NCBI RefSeq assembly: GCF_036924715.1
Contig: NZ_JAZHSB010000001.1
Coordinates: 496,001 to 560,000, forward strand
Length of the DNA stretch: 64,000 nucleotides
Source: Bradyrhizobium sp. AZCC 1721
Lineage (GTDB): Bacteria; Pseudomonadota; Alphaproteobacteria; Rhizobiales; Xanthobacteraceae
Reading direction: 5' to 3'
In this document: positions 37,684 through 46,215 of the stretch, in pieces
Layout: each line of letters starts with the position of its first letter
Numbering within the stretch: position 1 is the stretch's first letter
Translations under genes and position numbers: made by a program
The notes under the pieces: model-generated
The model's input: only the letters and a program-made list of their open reading frames with translations
Told to the model about the DNA's origin: nothing
Database searches by the model: none

Positions 37684-38641
37684 ACGACTTCTCCGCCAGC
37701 GGATGCAGGTCGCGCACCAGGCTCTTCAGCCGTTCCTCGACCACATGGGTATAGATTTGCGTGGTCGAGATGTCAGTGTGGCCGAGCAGGGTCTGCACGA
37801 TGCGCAGGTCCGCGCCGTTATGCAGCAGATGGCTGGCAAAGGCGTGGCGCAGCACGTGCGGCGAGACCAGCCGCGGCGCCAGGCCTGACGCCGCTGCCAG
37901 TTCCTTCAAGTCGCGCGCAAAGTGCTGGCGCGTCAGATGGCCGCTCTCGCCGAAGGAGGGAAACAGCCACTTCGATACGGCGGCGTTTTTCTTCTTCTCG
38001 GGCCTGAGCGCTTCCATGGCGGCGAGGTAATCTGCCATCGCCTGCCTTGAGGCTTCGTTGAGCGGCACCAGCCGTTCCTTGTTGCCCTTGCCGCGCACCA
38101 TGATCATGCGGGCATCGCGCCGCGCGGCCGATAGCGGCAGCGCCACCAGCTCCGAGACGCGCAAGCCGGTGGCGTAGAGCACTTCCAGCAGGCAATACAG
38201 CCGCATCGCGCGCAGCCGCTGTTGCGGCGAGGCGTTCTCGGCCTCGGTCAATTGCTTGGCCCGCGTCAGCATCCGGTCGACATCCGATATCGACAGCACC
38301 TTCGGCAGCCCGCGGCCGCGCTTCGGGCCGGACAGGATCGCCGCCGGATCGTCGGCGCGGATGCGCTCGTTGAGCAGGAAGCGGAACAGATGCCGCATCG
38401 CCGACAGCCGCCGCGCCACGCTGGAGGATTTGAAGCCGCGGGTATCGAGATCGGCGAGGTAGTCGCGCAGCACGTCAGTCCCGGCACGGGTAAAGTTCTG
38501 GCCGGCTTGCCCAAGAAATTCGGAGAAATCTGTGAGGTCGCGCCGATATGCGTCGAGCGTATTGTCGCCCGCCCCCTGTTCCGCCGCGAGCATGTCGAGG
38601 AACAGGTTGATCAGCTTCGCGTCGGAGGGTGTCGTGCGCAT
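37682..38641 (-). CDS. xerD: Site-specific tyrosine recombinase XerD
   Basis: Acts with XerC at dif to resolve chromosome dimers during division. The 319 residues have the N-terminal SAM-like core-binding domain (INLFLDMLAAEQGAGDNTLDAYRRDLTDFSEFL, about 10-42) and the catalytic domain. The active residues lie in TGLRVSELVALPL (Arg, about 157), the HxxR motif of SPHVLRHAFASHLLHNGADLRIVQTLLGHTDISTTQIYTHV (His and Arg about 263-266, His about 289) and the nucleophile Tyr of IYTHV (about 298). This is a housekeeping recombinase, not a mobile-element integrase, judging by its neighbours accA and aroK-aroB. Confidence 0.94.
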   Translation of the reverse strand: MRTTPSDAKLINLFLDMLAAEQGAGDNTLDAYRRDLTDFSEFLGQAGQNFTRAGTDVLRDYLADLDTRGFKSSSVARRLSAMRHLFRFLLNERIRADDPAAILSGPKRGRGLPKVLSISDVDRMLTRAKQLTEAENASPQQRLRAMRLYCLLEVLYATGLRVSELVALPLSAARRDARMIMVRGKGNKERLVPLNEASRQAMADYLAAMEALRPEKKKNAAVSKWLFPSFGESGHLTRQHFARDLKELAAASGLAPRLVSPHVLRHAFASHLLHNGADLRIVQTLLGHTDISTTQIYTHVVEERLKSLVRDLHPLAEKS

Positions 38642-38715
38642 TCGCTATGATACCGCATGATCCGGGCAGGACGGAGGCTTTTCAAACACGCGCCTGGACG
38701 CAGCGTTCGGAAGGC

Positions 38716-38800
38716 CAGACCGTTTTCAAGCGAAGTGGACACCGGTTCGCGTTAAGAAAATGCGTCAAAGCAGCCCGGTTCTGATTCAATCAGAACCGAA
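38716..38800. repeat. Rhizobiales-type intergenic repeat with perfect 11-bp hairpin
   Basis: The stretch around TTTTCAAGCGAAGTGGACAC and CGGTTCGCGTTAAGAAAA looks like a dispersed intergenic sequence I recall from Bradyrhizobium genomes (from memory, not searched). It ends in CGGTTCTGATT (38776-38786) and AATCAGAACCG (38788-38798), a perfect stem with a 1-base centre. The hairpin lies just after the stop of the convergently placed SnoaL-like gene and may terminate it. Confidence 0.5.
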
Positions 38801-38805
38801 AGTCT

Positions 38806-39216
38806 CTAGGACATTTGACTGATCGCCGTGGCCTGCGACCAGACGACCATCCACCGCCCGTCGCGATATTCGTAAGTGTCGGTGTGCCAGTATTCGCCGG
38901 GTGCGACCTGGTGGCCACCGAACACGATCTCGAGCCTGGCGCGATACCGGATCACGGCATGGCCCTTGTGCTGCCGCACGGCGATAGGTCCGGGTTCCCA
39001 CATGAGATATTTGATCTGGCCGCTCGTGATCGCACCCAGATATTCGTCCTTGGATAGCGGCATTCCGATCGGCGTAATCAACTGGAACTCCGACGCATGA
39101 AGCGGCCCTGCCGCCTCCATGTCGCCGGCGACGAGGGCGCGAAGCCGGGACCGTTCGGCGTTGCGGATGTGCTCGGCTTCCGGCGAGCCGTCCATGTCGG
39201 TGGTGTGCGTTGGCAT
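38806..39216 (-). CDS. SnoaL-like / DUF4440 nuclear-transport-factor-2 fold protein
   Basis: A 136-residue cone-fold protein. RNAERSRLRALVAGDMEAAGPLHASEFQLITPIGMPLSKDEYLGAITSGQIKYLMWEPGPIAVRQHKGHAVIRYRARLEIVFGG, followed by YWHTDTYEYRDGRWMVVWSQATAI, is the DUF4440 pattern. Members are enzymes or binding proteins of varied function, and no substrate can be named. It lies downstream of the reductase gene on the same strand with a gap of about 100 bases, so it may belong to the same TetR-controlled unit. Confidence 0.8.
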   Translation of the reverse strand: MPTHTTDMDGSPEAEHIRNAERSRLRALVAGDMEAAGPLHASEFQLITPIGMPLSKDEYLGAITSGQIKYLMWEPGPIAVRQHKGHAVIRYRARLEIVFGGHQVAPGEYWHTDTYEYRDGRWMVVWSQATAISQMS

Positions 39217-39312
39217 CGGTGTTGTCCAATTCTGTAAGGGGAGGATTAGAATGCGTTGCGACGGCGCAACCTGCGGGTTGACCCTGATTGCGCGAGTAAC
39301 GGGGCTGCCGCT

Positions 39313-40356
39313 CTACGCCTTGGTGATCAGGCCATAGTCGATCAGGCTTTGTGCGCTGGCGCGAATGCAGTCCTCGTCGGGCCGCGGTCTCCAGTTCAGC
39401 ACGCGATGCGCCTTGGCCGCGCTTACGCTGAGGTCGCGATCGAGTTCATGAATGATCATGCGCGAACGCGGGCTGAACGGAGCCATTGCCCTCACCATCC
39501 AGTTCGGCACTTCGCCGCCGGGCAAATCGGGAGCATAGGCTGGGAACGATTTTGCCAGCACGGCGGCCAGTTCTCTCAACCAGAAAAATCCTCCGCCGAT
39601 GATGAAGCGCTGGCCGGAGGCATCCGGACAGGTCATGGCGCGGATATGGGCATCGGCCGCATCGCGCACGTCCACGACCGCGAAGCCGAAGCGCGGGACA
39701 CGCTTCAGCTTGCCGCTCATCATTTGCTGGATCAGCCCGACCGATGTGCCGTATTGCGGACTAAGCAGCGGACCGAAGATCATGCCCGGGTTGATGACGG
39801 CCAGATCGAGTCCGGTCTCCTTGGCAAAGGTCCACGCCGCCTGTTCGGCCAGCGTTTTCGACCTGTAGTAAGGCGTGGCCCGCGCGCTGGTCGGATTAGT
39901 CCAGTCGCTCTCGGTATAGGGAGCCTGACCGTTGCCATGATTGGTAGCGGCGACCGAGGATGTCAGCACCACACGCGCGACACCGGCATGATGGGCCGCG
40001 CGCAGCACTCGTAGCGCGCCGTCTCGCGCGGTCTCGATCAATTCTTCCGCGTCCCTTGGCAGGCCCGCCGGGAACGGCGAGGCGGCGTGGATGACATAGC
40101 GGCACCCATCTACCGCGGCATCCCAACCGGCATCGGAGCAAAGATCGGCCTGAACAAAGCTAAGCGCCTCGGCGTGAGCGGGCGCGGCGACACCAAGCTG
40201 GCTCCTGATCCGGTCACAGGCGGTAAGGCTACGGACGGTGCCGCGAACGCGAAAGCCGCTCGCCAGCAATTGCCTCGCGATATGTCCGCCGAGAAATCCG
40301 CCGATGCCGGTGACGAGCACCGTAGCGGCCGCGGGATCATTCAACTTGTTAGGCAT
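39313..40356 (-). CDS. NAD(P)-dependent epimerase/dihydroflavonol-reductase-like protein
   Basis: A 347-residue extended short-chain dehydrogenase. The nucleotide site is VLVTGIGGFLGGHIARQLLASGFRVRGTVRS (about 13-43), with Asp in VQADLCSDAGW, and HAASPFP. The catalytic Ser is in VLTSSVAAT (about 131-139) and YxxxK is YYRSKTLAEQAAW (about 162-174). It resembles dihydroflavonol-4-reductase and aldehyde reductases; the physiological substrate is unknown. AGGATCG precedes the ATG at 40354-40356. It diverges from a TetR regulator whose likely operator lies between the two genes. Confidence 0.85.
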   Translation of the reverse strand: MPNKLNDPAAATVLVTGIGGFLGGHIARQLLASGFRVRGTVRSLTACDRIRSQLGVAAPAHAEALSFVQADLCSDAGWDAAVDGCRYVIHAASPFPAGLPRDAEELIETARDGALRVLRAAHHAGVARVVLTSSVAATNHGNGQAPYTESDWTNPTSARATPYYRSKTLAEQAAWTFAKETGLDLAVINPGMIFGPLLSPQYGTSVGLIQQMMSGKLKRVPRFGFAVVDVRDAADAHIRAMTCPDASGQRFIIGGGFFWLRELAAVLAKSFPAYAPDLPGGEVPNWMVRAMAPFSPRSRMIIHELDRDLSVSAAKAHRVLNWRPRPDEDCIRASAQSLIDYGLITKA

Positions 40357-40391
40357 GTCGATTCGATCCTTTAGGGCTACCGATGGCCGTC

Positions 40392-40441
40392 ATTAGACAG
40401 GTGGACAGTTGTTGTCTAATCGTCTTTTGACGGATTAGACA
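40392..40441. promoter_or_regulatory. TetR operator candidates: ATTAGACA / TGTCTAAT inverted repeat plus third half-site
   Basis: ATTAGACA (40392-40399) and TGTCTAAT (40413-40420) are perfect 8-bp inverted half-sites with a 13-base spacer. ATTAGACA recurs at 40434-40441, making a second inverted pair with the middle site. All three lie in the 106-base gap between the reductase and TetR genes, the expected place for an autoregulated TetR operator. Confidence 0.6.
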
Positions 40442-40462
40442 AATGCTGTCAATCTGTCTCGG

Positions 40463-41044
40463 ATGAATCAGAGCGACCAAAAATCTGAGGCTATTCTCGA
40501 CGCGGCGCTCCCGGTCTTTGTCCGTCACGGTTTTCGCAAGACGTCTATGGCCGACATCGCGCGCGCCGCGGGCATGTCTCGCGCGGCGCTCTATCTAAGC
40601 TTCAACAGCAAAGAAGAACTGTTTCGGGCGGGGTCGGCGCGGGCGCACGCCCGGGCGATGCGAAAGGTCGAAGCCGCGCTCGCTGGTGACGGCGATGTTT
40701 TCAGTCGGATTGAGGCGGCAATTGCCGCCTTCCAGCGCGAGTTAATCGCGCCTTTCACCGGCAGCGGCGACGCGGCGGAACTGTTCGAAACAAACATGGC
40801 GTTGGCCCGAGACGTCACGCTGGCGGCGCGCGCCGAGTTGGTGGCCCTCCTTGCCCAAGCGCTAACCAATGCGCAGGCGACAGGTGCGATCACCTTGGAT
40901 GCTCTGCATGCCACGCCTGCCGATGTAGCCGCCATCATTGTTGCGGCCATGGAGGGTATCAAGGACGCGCAAGTGGCGGGCCACGATCTGCTCGAAGATA
41001 CGCGGCTGTTCCTGCGTCTACTGCGCAAAGCGCTGAGTCGCTAA
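40463..41044 (+). CDS. TetR/AcrR-family transcriptional regulator
   Basis: A 193-residue regulator. The helix-turn-helix domain covers KSEAILDAALPVFVRHGFRKTSMADIARAAGMSRAALYLSFNSKEELFRAG (about 7-57). The C-terminal ligand domain is not assignable to a known effector. It diverges from the NAD(P)-dependent reductase at 40356, and direct repeats and inverted half-sites occur in the gap, so it most likely represses the reductase and itself. The ribosome site is weak. Confidence 0.9.
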   Translation: MNQSDQKSEAILDAALPVFVRHGFRKTSMADIARAAGMSRAALYLSFNSKEELFRAGSARAHARAMRKVEAALAGDGDVFSRIEAAIAAFQRELIAPFTGSGDAAELFETNMALARDVTLAARAELVALLAQALTNAQATGAITLDALHATPADVAAIIVAAMEGIKDAQVAGHDLLEDTRLFLRLLRKALSR

Positions 41045-41048
41045 CTTG

Positions 41049-41195
41049 CTATCTCTTGAGGAACTTGTCTGCGGGAATGGTAACCGTCATTTCCCGGGGG
41101 CTTGGATTGACGAAATTCGCCAGCGCGAAAACCACGCCATAGATCACCCCGGCTATCACGCCGACGACCGTCAGAAAGCGGAACAAGCTGGGCAT
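41049..41195 (-). CDS. Small 48-residue membrane protein
   Basis: The frame reads MPSLFRFLTVVGVIAGVIYG, continues through VVFALANFVNPSPREMTVTI and ends PADKFLKR before TAG. Residues about 6-28 form one convincing transmembrane helix. The C-terminal 20 residues are charged and look folded rather than random. It occupies the gap between the TetR gene and aroK, antisense to both, and G/C-rich third positions support coding. From memory, similar tiny proteins accompany aroK in Bradyrhizobium relatives. Function unknown. Confidence 0.6.
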   Translation of the reverse strand: MPSLFRFLTVVGVIAGVIYGVVFALANFVNPSPREMTVTIPADKFLKR

Positions 41196-41337
41196 AGGGG
41201 CTCAGGGCGGCGAATTAACCAATGAAATCATCCAACATGTTCCCTTCGCCGTGGCAAGAGTCTCTGGCAACTGCGTCAGTCGGGGTAGTATAGGTGTCAC
41301 GAAGCGGTGGAAATCCGCAAAACCACAGAGCTTTTTG

Positions 41338-41970
41338 ATGTCCGAGACCGTCGCACCGGCCCAGGCGAGCGCCCCCCAGGAGGCCGACATTATGTCGGCC
41401 CTGGGACGGCGTTCGGTTGTGCTGGTTGGCATGATGGGGGCCGGCAAGTCGACCATCGGCCGCCGGCTGGCGGCGCGGCTGCGGCTGCCATTTCTCGACG
41501 CCGATATCGAGATCGAGGCGGCCGCCGGGATGTCGATTCCGGATATTTTCGAAACCCACGGCGAGCCGCATTTCCGGGACGGCGAGGCGCGGGTGATTGC
41601 GCGGCTGCTCGACAGCGGCCCCGCCGTGATCGCCACCGGCGGCGGCGCCTTTATGCGCGAGGACACCCGCAATCGCATCCGCGACAAGGCGGTCTCGATC
41701 TGGCTCAAGGCGGACGTCGACGTCATCATGAAGCGCGTGAGGCGCCGCGCCGACCGGCCGCTGCTGCAGACCGAGGATCCGACTGCCACCGTCAGCCGTC
41801 TGCTCGAAGCGCGCGAGCCGGTCTACCGGAGCGCCGACGTGACCATTCTGTCTCGCGACGTGCCGCACGACCGAATCGTCGACGAATGCATCGAGGCCCT
41901 GCGCGCCCGGCTGTGTGCCGGCGCCCCGGCCGCCCAGCCAACAACCGACGGGATGAACGTCACGCCATGA
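41338..41970 (+). CDS. aroK: Shikimate kinase
   Basis: Phosphorylates shikimate at the 3-hydroxyl in aromatic amino-acid synthesis. The 210 residues have Walker A in VLVGMMGAGKSTIGRRLA (about 31-48), the shikimate-binding FLDADIEIEAAAGMSIPDIFETHGEPHFRDGE (about 58-89) and VIATGGGAFM. An N-terminal extension of about 25 residues precedes the core, common in Bradyrhizobium. The start at 41338 (MSETVAPAQAS) is chosen; an in-frame ATG at 41251 adds unsupported sequence. It overlaps aroB by ATGA. Confidence 0.94.
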   Translation: MSETVAPAQASAPQEADIMSALGRRSVVLVGMMGAGKSTIGRRLAARLRLPFLDADIEIEAAAGMSIPDIFETHGEPHFRDGEARVIARLLDSGPAVIATGGGAFMREDTRNRIRDKAVSIWLKADVDVIMKRVRRRADRPLLQTEDPTATVSRLLEAREPVYRSADVTILSRDVPHDRIVDECIEALRARLCAGAPAAQPTTDGMNVTP

Positions 41971-43109
41971 CTGCGCCGCTGAAACATTCCGCCGACATCA
42001 CGGTCGACGTCGCCCTCGGCGACCGCGCCTATGACATCGTGATCGGCCGCGGCGTGCTGGATACGCTCGGCGCGCGCGTTGCTGCGCTGCGTCCTGGCGT
42101 GCGAACCGCCATCGTCACCGACCGCACCGTCGCAAAGCACTGGTTGGAGCAAACCGAGCGCTCGCTTACCGAAGCCGGCATCCCGATGTCACGCGTGATC
42201 GTCGAGGAAGGCGAGGTGTCAAAGACCTATGCCGGTCTCGAAAAGGTCTCCGAAGCGCTGATCGCGGCGAAGATCGAGCGCAACGATCTGGTGATCGCGC
42301 TCGGCGGCGGCGTGGTCGGCGATCTCGCCGGTTTCGCGGCGGCGATCCTGCGCCGCGGTGTCGATTTCGTGCAGGTGCCGACCTCGCTTTTGGCCCAGGT
42401 CGATTCCTCGGTCGGCGGCAAGACCGGCATCAATTCGCCGCAGGGCAAGAATTTGCTTGGCGCGTTTCATCAGCCGGTGCTGGTGATCGCCGATACGTCG
42501 GTGCTCGACACGCTGTCGCCGCGCCAGTTCCGCGCCGGCTACGCCGAGGTCGCCAAATATGGCGTGCTCGGCGATGAAGCCTTTTTCACCTGGCTCGAAG
42601 CCAACCATGCCGACATCTTCTCCGGTGGCGCGGCGCGCGAGCACGCGATTGCAACCTCCTGCCGCGCCAAGGCCGCGATCGTCTCCCGCGATGAGCGCGA
42701 AAATGGCGAGCGCGCGCTGCTCAATCTCGGCCACACCTTCGGCCATGCGCTGGAGGCCGCGACCGGCTTTTCCGACCGCCTGTTCCACGGCGAGGGCGTC
42801 TCCGTCGGCATGGTGCTGGCGGCGGAGTTTTCAGCGAAACTCGGCATGATCTCCGAGGTCGAGGCCACCCGGGTCGAGCGCCATCTTGCTTCCGTTGGCC
42901 TGCCGACCCATTTGCAGGACATCGCAGGCTTTGCCCAGGAAGGGCTGGCCGATGCCGACGCCCTGATGGCGCTGATGGCGCAGGACAAGAAGGTCAAGCG
43001 CGGCAAGCTGACCTTCATTCTGCTGCAGGCGATCGGCCGCGCGGTGGTTGCAAACGACGTCGAGCCGGCGCTGGTTCGCGATTTCCTGCAACAGAAGTTG
43101 TCGGGATGA
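41967..43109 (+). CDS. aroB: 3-dehydroquinate synthase
   Basis: Converts DAHP to 3-dehydroquinate, second step of the shikimate pathway, needing NAD and a divalent metal. The 380 residues carry GGGVVGDLAGFAAAILRRGVDFVQVPTSLLAQVDSSVGGKTGINSPQGKNLLGAFHQP (about 112-169), AEVAKYGVLGD, and the metal-binding LNLGHTFGHALEA with FHGEGVSVGM (about 254-280). The ATG at 41967 overlaps the aroK stop (ATGA), so the two are translationally coupled. The CNNM/CBS gene follows after about 60 bases. Confidence 0.96.
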   Translation: MTAPLKHSADITVDVALGDRAYDIVIGRGVLDTLGARVAALRPGVRTAIVTDRTVAKHWLEQTERSLTEAGIPMSRVIVEEGEVSKTYAGLEKVSEALIAAKIERNDLVIALGGGVVGDLAGFAAAILRRGVDFVQVPTSLLAQVDSSVGGKTGINSPQGKNLLGAFHQPVLVIADTSVLDTLSPRQFRAGYAEVAKYGVLGDEAFFTWLEANHADIFSGGAAREHAIATSCRAKAAIVSRDERENGERALLNLGHTFGHALEAATGFSDRLFHGEGVSVGMVLAAEFSAKLGMISEVEATRVERHLASVGLPTHLQDIAGFAQEGLADADALMALMAQDKKVKRGKLTFILLQAIGRAVVANDVEPALVRDFLQQKLSG

Positions 43110-43170
43110 CGGGATTATCGGGCGGCTTGACGCAAGCGTTGCGCGGGGCCGGAGCCGTCACGAGGAATAT

Positions 43171-44523
43171 ATGAGTTCGACCGCGTTCAATCTGCTGCTG
43201 GCGATCTTGCTGCTCGCCGCCAACGCGTTTTACGTGGCCGCCGAGTTTGCGCTGGTCAAGAGCCGCGGGTTTCGCATCAGGGCAATGGTCGAGCAGGACC
43301 GGTTCGGCGCGCGCCTGCTGCATGGCATGATGGGCAATATCGAGGCCTATCTCGCCTGCTGCCAACTCGGCATCACCATGGCTTCCCTCGGTCTCGGCTG
43401 GGTCGGCGAGCCCACCGTTTCGGCGCTGCTCGAGCCGCTGCTTGTTCCGCTCGGAATGTCGGAACGTACGCTGCACTTCGTCTCGTTCCTGGCGGGCTTT
43501 TTGGTGTTCTCCTCGCTGCACATCGTGATCGGCGAGCAGGTGCCGAAGACATTTGCGATCCGCCAGCCGACGCCGGTCTCGCAATGGATCGCGTACCCGC
43601 TCTATTTGTCCTATCTGGTGTTCTATCCGCTCAACTGGCTGCTCAACGCCGCCTCCCGCGGGATCCTGCGCATGTTCGGCGTCAAGGAATCCTCCCAGCA
43701 CGAAATCCTCACCGATTCCGAAATCGAGGGCCTCGTGGAGGAATCGGCCGTGCACGGCGGCATCGAAAGCGGCGAGGCCGAGTACATCCACAACGTCTTC
43801 CGCTTCGGCGATCTCGCCGTATCTGATGTCATGGTCCACCGCACCGCGATGGTGATGATCAACGCCGACCTGCCGCCGGACGAACTGGTGCGCGAGGTGC
43901 TGGCGACCGAATACACCCGCATCCCCCTGTGGCGCGACAAGCCGGAGAACATCATCGGCGTGCTGCACGCCAAGGATCTGCTGCGCGCGATCCGTGCGTC
44001 CGAAGGCGACACCTCGCGCATCGACGTTTCGGCGATCATGCTGCCGCCCTGGTTCGTGCCGGAGATGCGGCCCCTGTCCGAACAGTTGAAGGCGTTCCGC
44101 CGCCGCAAGACCCATTTCGCGCTCGTCGTCGACGAATATGGCGAGGTCGAAGGCATGGTGACGCTGGAGGACGTCCTGGAAGAAATCGTCGGCGATATTT
44201 CCGACGAGCATGACGTTGTGGTCGCCGGCGTCCGCGTCCAGGCCGACGGCTCTGTGGTGGTGGATGGCTCCGTGCCGATCCGCGACCTCAACCGCGCCAT
44301 GAACTGGCATCTGCCCGATGAGGAGGCGACGACGGTCGCCGGCCTCGTGATTCACGAGGCGCGCTCGATCCCCGAACGCGGCCAGAATTTTACCTTCCAC
44401 GGCTGCCGTTTCCGCGTGCTGCGCCGCGAGCGCAACCGCATTACGGCGCTGAAGATCACGCCGCTGCCGCGCGAAACCGACGCGGAGTATCCGAAGCCGA
44501 AGCGGGCAGGGACGGCGTTCTGA
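43171..44523 (+). CDS. CNNM-CBS-CorC/HlyC membrane protein (hemolysin-like family)
   Basis: A 450-residue inner-membrane protein. The N-terminal CNNM/DUF21 domain (1-200) starts LLLAILLLAANAFYVAAEFALVKSR and includes LGITMASLGLGWVGEPTV and SLHIVIGEQVPKTFAIRQP. A CBS pair follows (about 215-340: VMVHRTAMVMINADLPPDELVREVLATEYTRIPLW and FALVVDEYGEVEGMVTLEDVLEEIVGDI). The CorC/HlyC domain occupies the C-terminus. Relatives transport or regulate Mg2+ (CorB) and are not true hemolysins. It follows aroB on the same strand. Confidence 0.9.
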   Translation: MSSTAFNLLLAILLLAANAFYVAAEFALVKSRGFRIRAMVEQDRFGARLLHGMMGNIEAYLACCQLGITMASLGLGWVGEPTVSALLEPLLVPLGMSERTLHFVSFLAGFLVFSSLHIVIGEQVPKTFAIRQPTPVSQWIAYPLYLSYLVFYPLNWLLNAASRGILRMFGVKESSQHEILTDSEIEGLVEESAVHGGIESGEAEYIHNVFRFGDLAVSDVMVHRTAMVMINADLPPDELVREVLATEYTRIPLWRDKPENIIGVLHAKDLLRAIRASEGDTSRIDVSAIMLPPWFVPEMRPLSEQLKAFRRRKTHFALVVDEYGEVEGMVTLEDVLEEIVGDISDEHDVVVAGVRVQADGSVVVDGSVPIRDLNRAMNWHLPDEEATTVAGLVIHEARSIPERGQNFTFHGCRFRVLRRERNRITALKITPLPRETDAEYPKPKRAGTAF

Positions 44524-44547
44524 ACGTCGGCGCCATAACGGCGTCAG

Positions 44548-44991
44548 CTATTCAATATCGATGGTGACGCCGCTGAGCTTCCATTGGCCGTCGGAGGGAA
44601 TGAAGCCGAGCTGGTACTTCACCTTTTTCGGCGTGGTGTCGAAGCGGCCCTTCAGGCGCAGCACGCCCTTGTCATCGATCTTTGCGTCCTCCTCCGGAAT
44701 GACCGGGCTGGCGACGATCGCGTCGAACACGGCGTGCTTCTCGACCAGGTCCTTGAAGACAGCCCGCAGCTTGTCGGGCGGAAACTGATCGCGGAACGGC
44801 TTTGAAATCTTGGCGTGCAGGACCGTGAAATTGTCCGATGCCACCGCGTCGTTGAGCGTCACGAGAATGCTCTTGATCAGCACTTCCTGGACAAAGGGGC
44901 TCGGCATGTCCAGCGCGTGTGCCTTGGTTGACGAGACTGCAACCAGGACTATCACGGCCACGGCCCATCTGAAGCGTACCCAATGCTGCAT
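44548..44991 (-). CDS. Hypothetical secreted protein
   Basis: I do not recognise this 147-residue protein. A signal peptide is clear (WAVAVIVLVAVSSTKAHA, cleavage about residue 26). The mature part is helical then beta-rich (TVLHAKISKPFRDQFPPDKLRAVFKDLVEKHAVFDAIVASPVIPEEDAKIDDKGVLRLKGRFDTTPKKVKYQLGFIPSDGQWKLSGVTIDIE). This resembles small periplasmic proteins of the NTF2-like/DUF4864 kind, but that is only an impression. It converges on the CNNM/CBS gene with 24 bases between stops. Confidence 0.75.
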   Translation of the reverse strand: MQHWVRFRWAVAVIVLVAVSSTKAHALDMPSPFVQEVLIKSILVTLNDAVASDNFTVLHAKISKPFRDQFPPDKLRAVFKDLVEKHAVFDAIVASPVIPEEDAKIDDKGVLRLKGRFDTTPKKVKYQLGFIPSDGQWKLSGVTIDIE

Positions 44992-45116
44992 CGGACGACC
45001 CTATCGAGCGGCGATGGGATTGGGGCCGCTACGGCCCGGTTCGGATGGAACTGCGCCCATCGCCCTGGCAGTCAACAGATAGATCAAAACGGTTGTGCCG
45101 TCTGCGCGATCTTGAG

Positions 45117-45142
45117 CAAAAGCCACAGGTCTTCGGCCTGTC
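45117..45142 (-). terminator. Weak intrinsic terminator of bolA
   Basis: On the minus strand a 5-bp stem, ACAGG (45137-45141) with CCTGT (45125-45129), has a short loop and is followed by GGCTTTT. It lies 30-50 bases after the bolA stop. The stem is short, so termination may be partial. Confidence 0.4.
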
Positions 45143-45170
45143 GGCGCACTTCAAGATCGGGTTGGGTTCT

Positions 45171-45446
45171 TCAGCCCTGACCTTCCCGGGGCGCCTGCGC
45201 CTTGATGGCGAGTGCATGGACGGAGCCCTTGAGTTCCGCGTCAAGCGCCGTGTTTACCATGCGGTGGCGTTCAACGCGGCTCTTCCCTTCGAAGGCCGGA
45301 GACACAATATAAACCCTGAAATGCGTCTCGCCTCCAGGCCTGTGGCCGGCGTGGCCCTCATGCAGATGAGATTCGTCCGCGACGTCGAGGCTTTCCGGCA
45401 AGAAAGCTTCACGCAACTTGTTTATGATAATGTCCCTGGTGCTCAT
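45171..45446 (-). CDS. BolA family protein
   Basis: A small protein of 91 residues that works with monothiol glutaredoxins in iron-sulfur handling or acts as a morphology/stress regulator. INKLREAFLPESLDVADESHLHEGHAGHRPGGETHFRVYIVSPAFEGKSRVERHRMVNTALDAEL is the BolA domain, including the His-rich HLHEGHAGH loop and FEGKSRVERHRMV. The DnaJ-like protein gene diverges from it across 109 bases, a conserved alphaproteobacterial pair. Confidence 0.92.
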   Translation of the reverse strand: MSTRDIIINKLREAFLPESLDVADESHLHEGHAGHRPGGETHFRVYIVSPAFEGKSRVERHRMVNTALDAELKGSVHALAIKAQAPREGQG

Positions 45447-45555
45447 GATGGTGGCAGATAATTCTGTGTCGGCTTCCGGTCAATGGCGCATCCGAATAGA
45501 GGTATTCGCAATGTCAAGACTTGAAGCCTTGCGCATTGCGTAGTCAAAGTCAGCC

Positions 45556-46203
45556 ATGCCGATTGATTCATCCAAGTTCTTCGATTCCATTCGCATCAAG
45601 CCCAACAAGCTGAGTGCGAAGCAGCAGGCGCAGGCGCGCGAGGAAGCCGCCATGTGCGAGTGGGCGGGCTGCCAGAACAAGGGCCCGCACCGGGCGCCCA
45701 AGGGCCGGGAGAATTCCCGCGAGTACTGGCACTTCTGTCTCAACCATGTGCGCGAATACAACCAGTCCTACAATTTCTTCCAGGGGATGAACGCCGATGC
45801 CGTCGCGCGCTACCAGAAGGATGCGCTGACCGGCCATCGCCCGACCTGGAAGATGGGCGCCAACACCGCCGGCAAGAAGGGCAAGCAGCCCAGCGCCGAG
45901 GACTTTGACGGCGCCGCCGATCCGTTCAGCATGTTCTCCGAGCTCAACGGCCGCGGCCGCTGGCGACCCGGCCCGGGCGCGCAGGCCAAGGCCGAGACGC
46001 GCAAGGTGATGAACGCCGAGCGCAAGGCGCTGCAGGTGATGGGGCTTTCCGCCGAGGCAACGCTCGATGACGTCAAGGCCAAGTACAAGGCGCTGGTCAA
46101 GCAGCACCATCCCGACGCCAATGGCGGCGACCGCTCCACCGAGGACCGCCTGATCGAGATCATCAAGGCGTATAATTATTTGAAGACGGTGGTACGGGCG
46201 TAG
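45556..46203 (+). CDS. J-domain protein (DnaJ-like, associated with cobaltochelatase genes)
   Basis: A 215-residue protein with a C-terminal J domain: ALQVMGLSAEATLDDVKAKYKALVKQHHPDANGGDRSTEDRLIEIIKAYNYLK (about 157-210) with the HPD tripeptide that stimulates Hsp70 ATPase. The N-terminal half has a CEWAGCQNKGPHRAPKGRE ... YWHFCLNHVREYNQSYNFFQGM block with Cys and His that may bind zinc. In many Rhizobiales this gene sits directly before cobS-cobT. Here about 3.4 kb of other genes intervene. An assembly role for the cobaltochelatase is inferred from the usual neighbourhood only. Confidence 0.88.
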   Translation: MPIDSSKFFDSIRIKPNKLSAKQQAQAREEAAMCEWAGCQNKGPHRAPKGRENSREYWHFCLNHVREYNQSYNFFQGMNADAVARYQKDALTGHRPTWKMGANTAGKKGKQPSAEDFDGAADPFSMFSELNGRGRWRPGPGAQAKAETRKVMNAERKALQVMGLSAEATLDDVKAKYKALVKQHHPDANGGDRSTEDRLIEIIKAYNYLKTVVRA

Positions 46204-46215
46204 CGCGCTATTCAT

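Noticed and set aside
37682..38641. Phage or island integrase
   Set aside because: The tyrosine recombinase matches XerD in length and motifs and sits in a housekeeping context with no att-like repeats or tRNA nearby.
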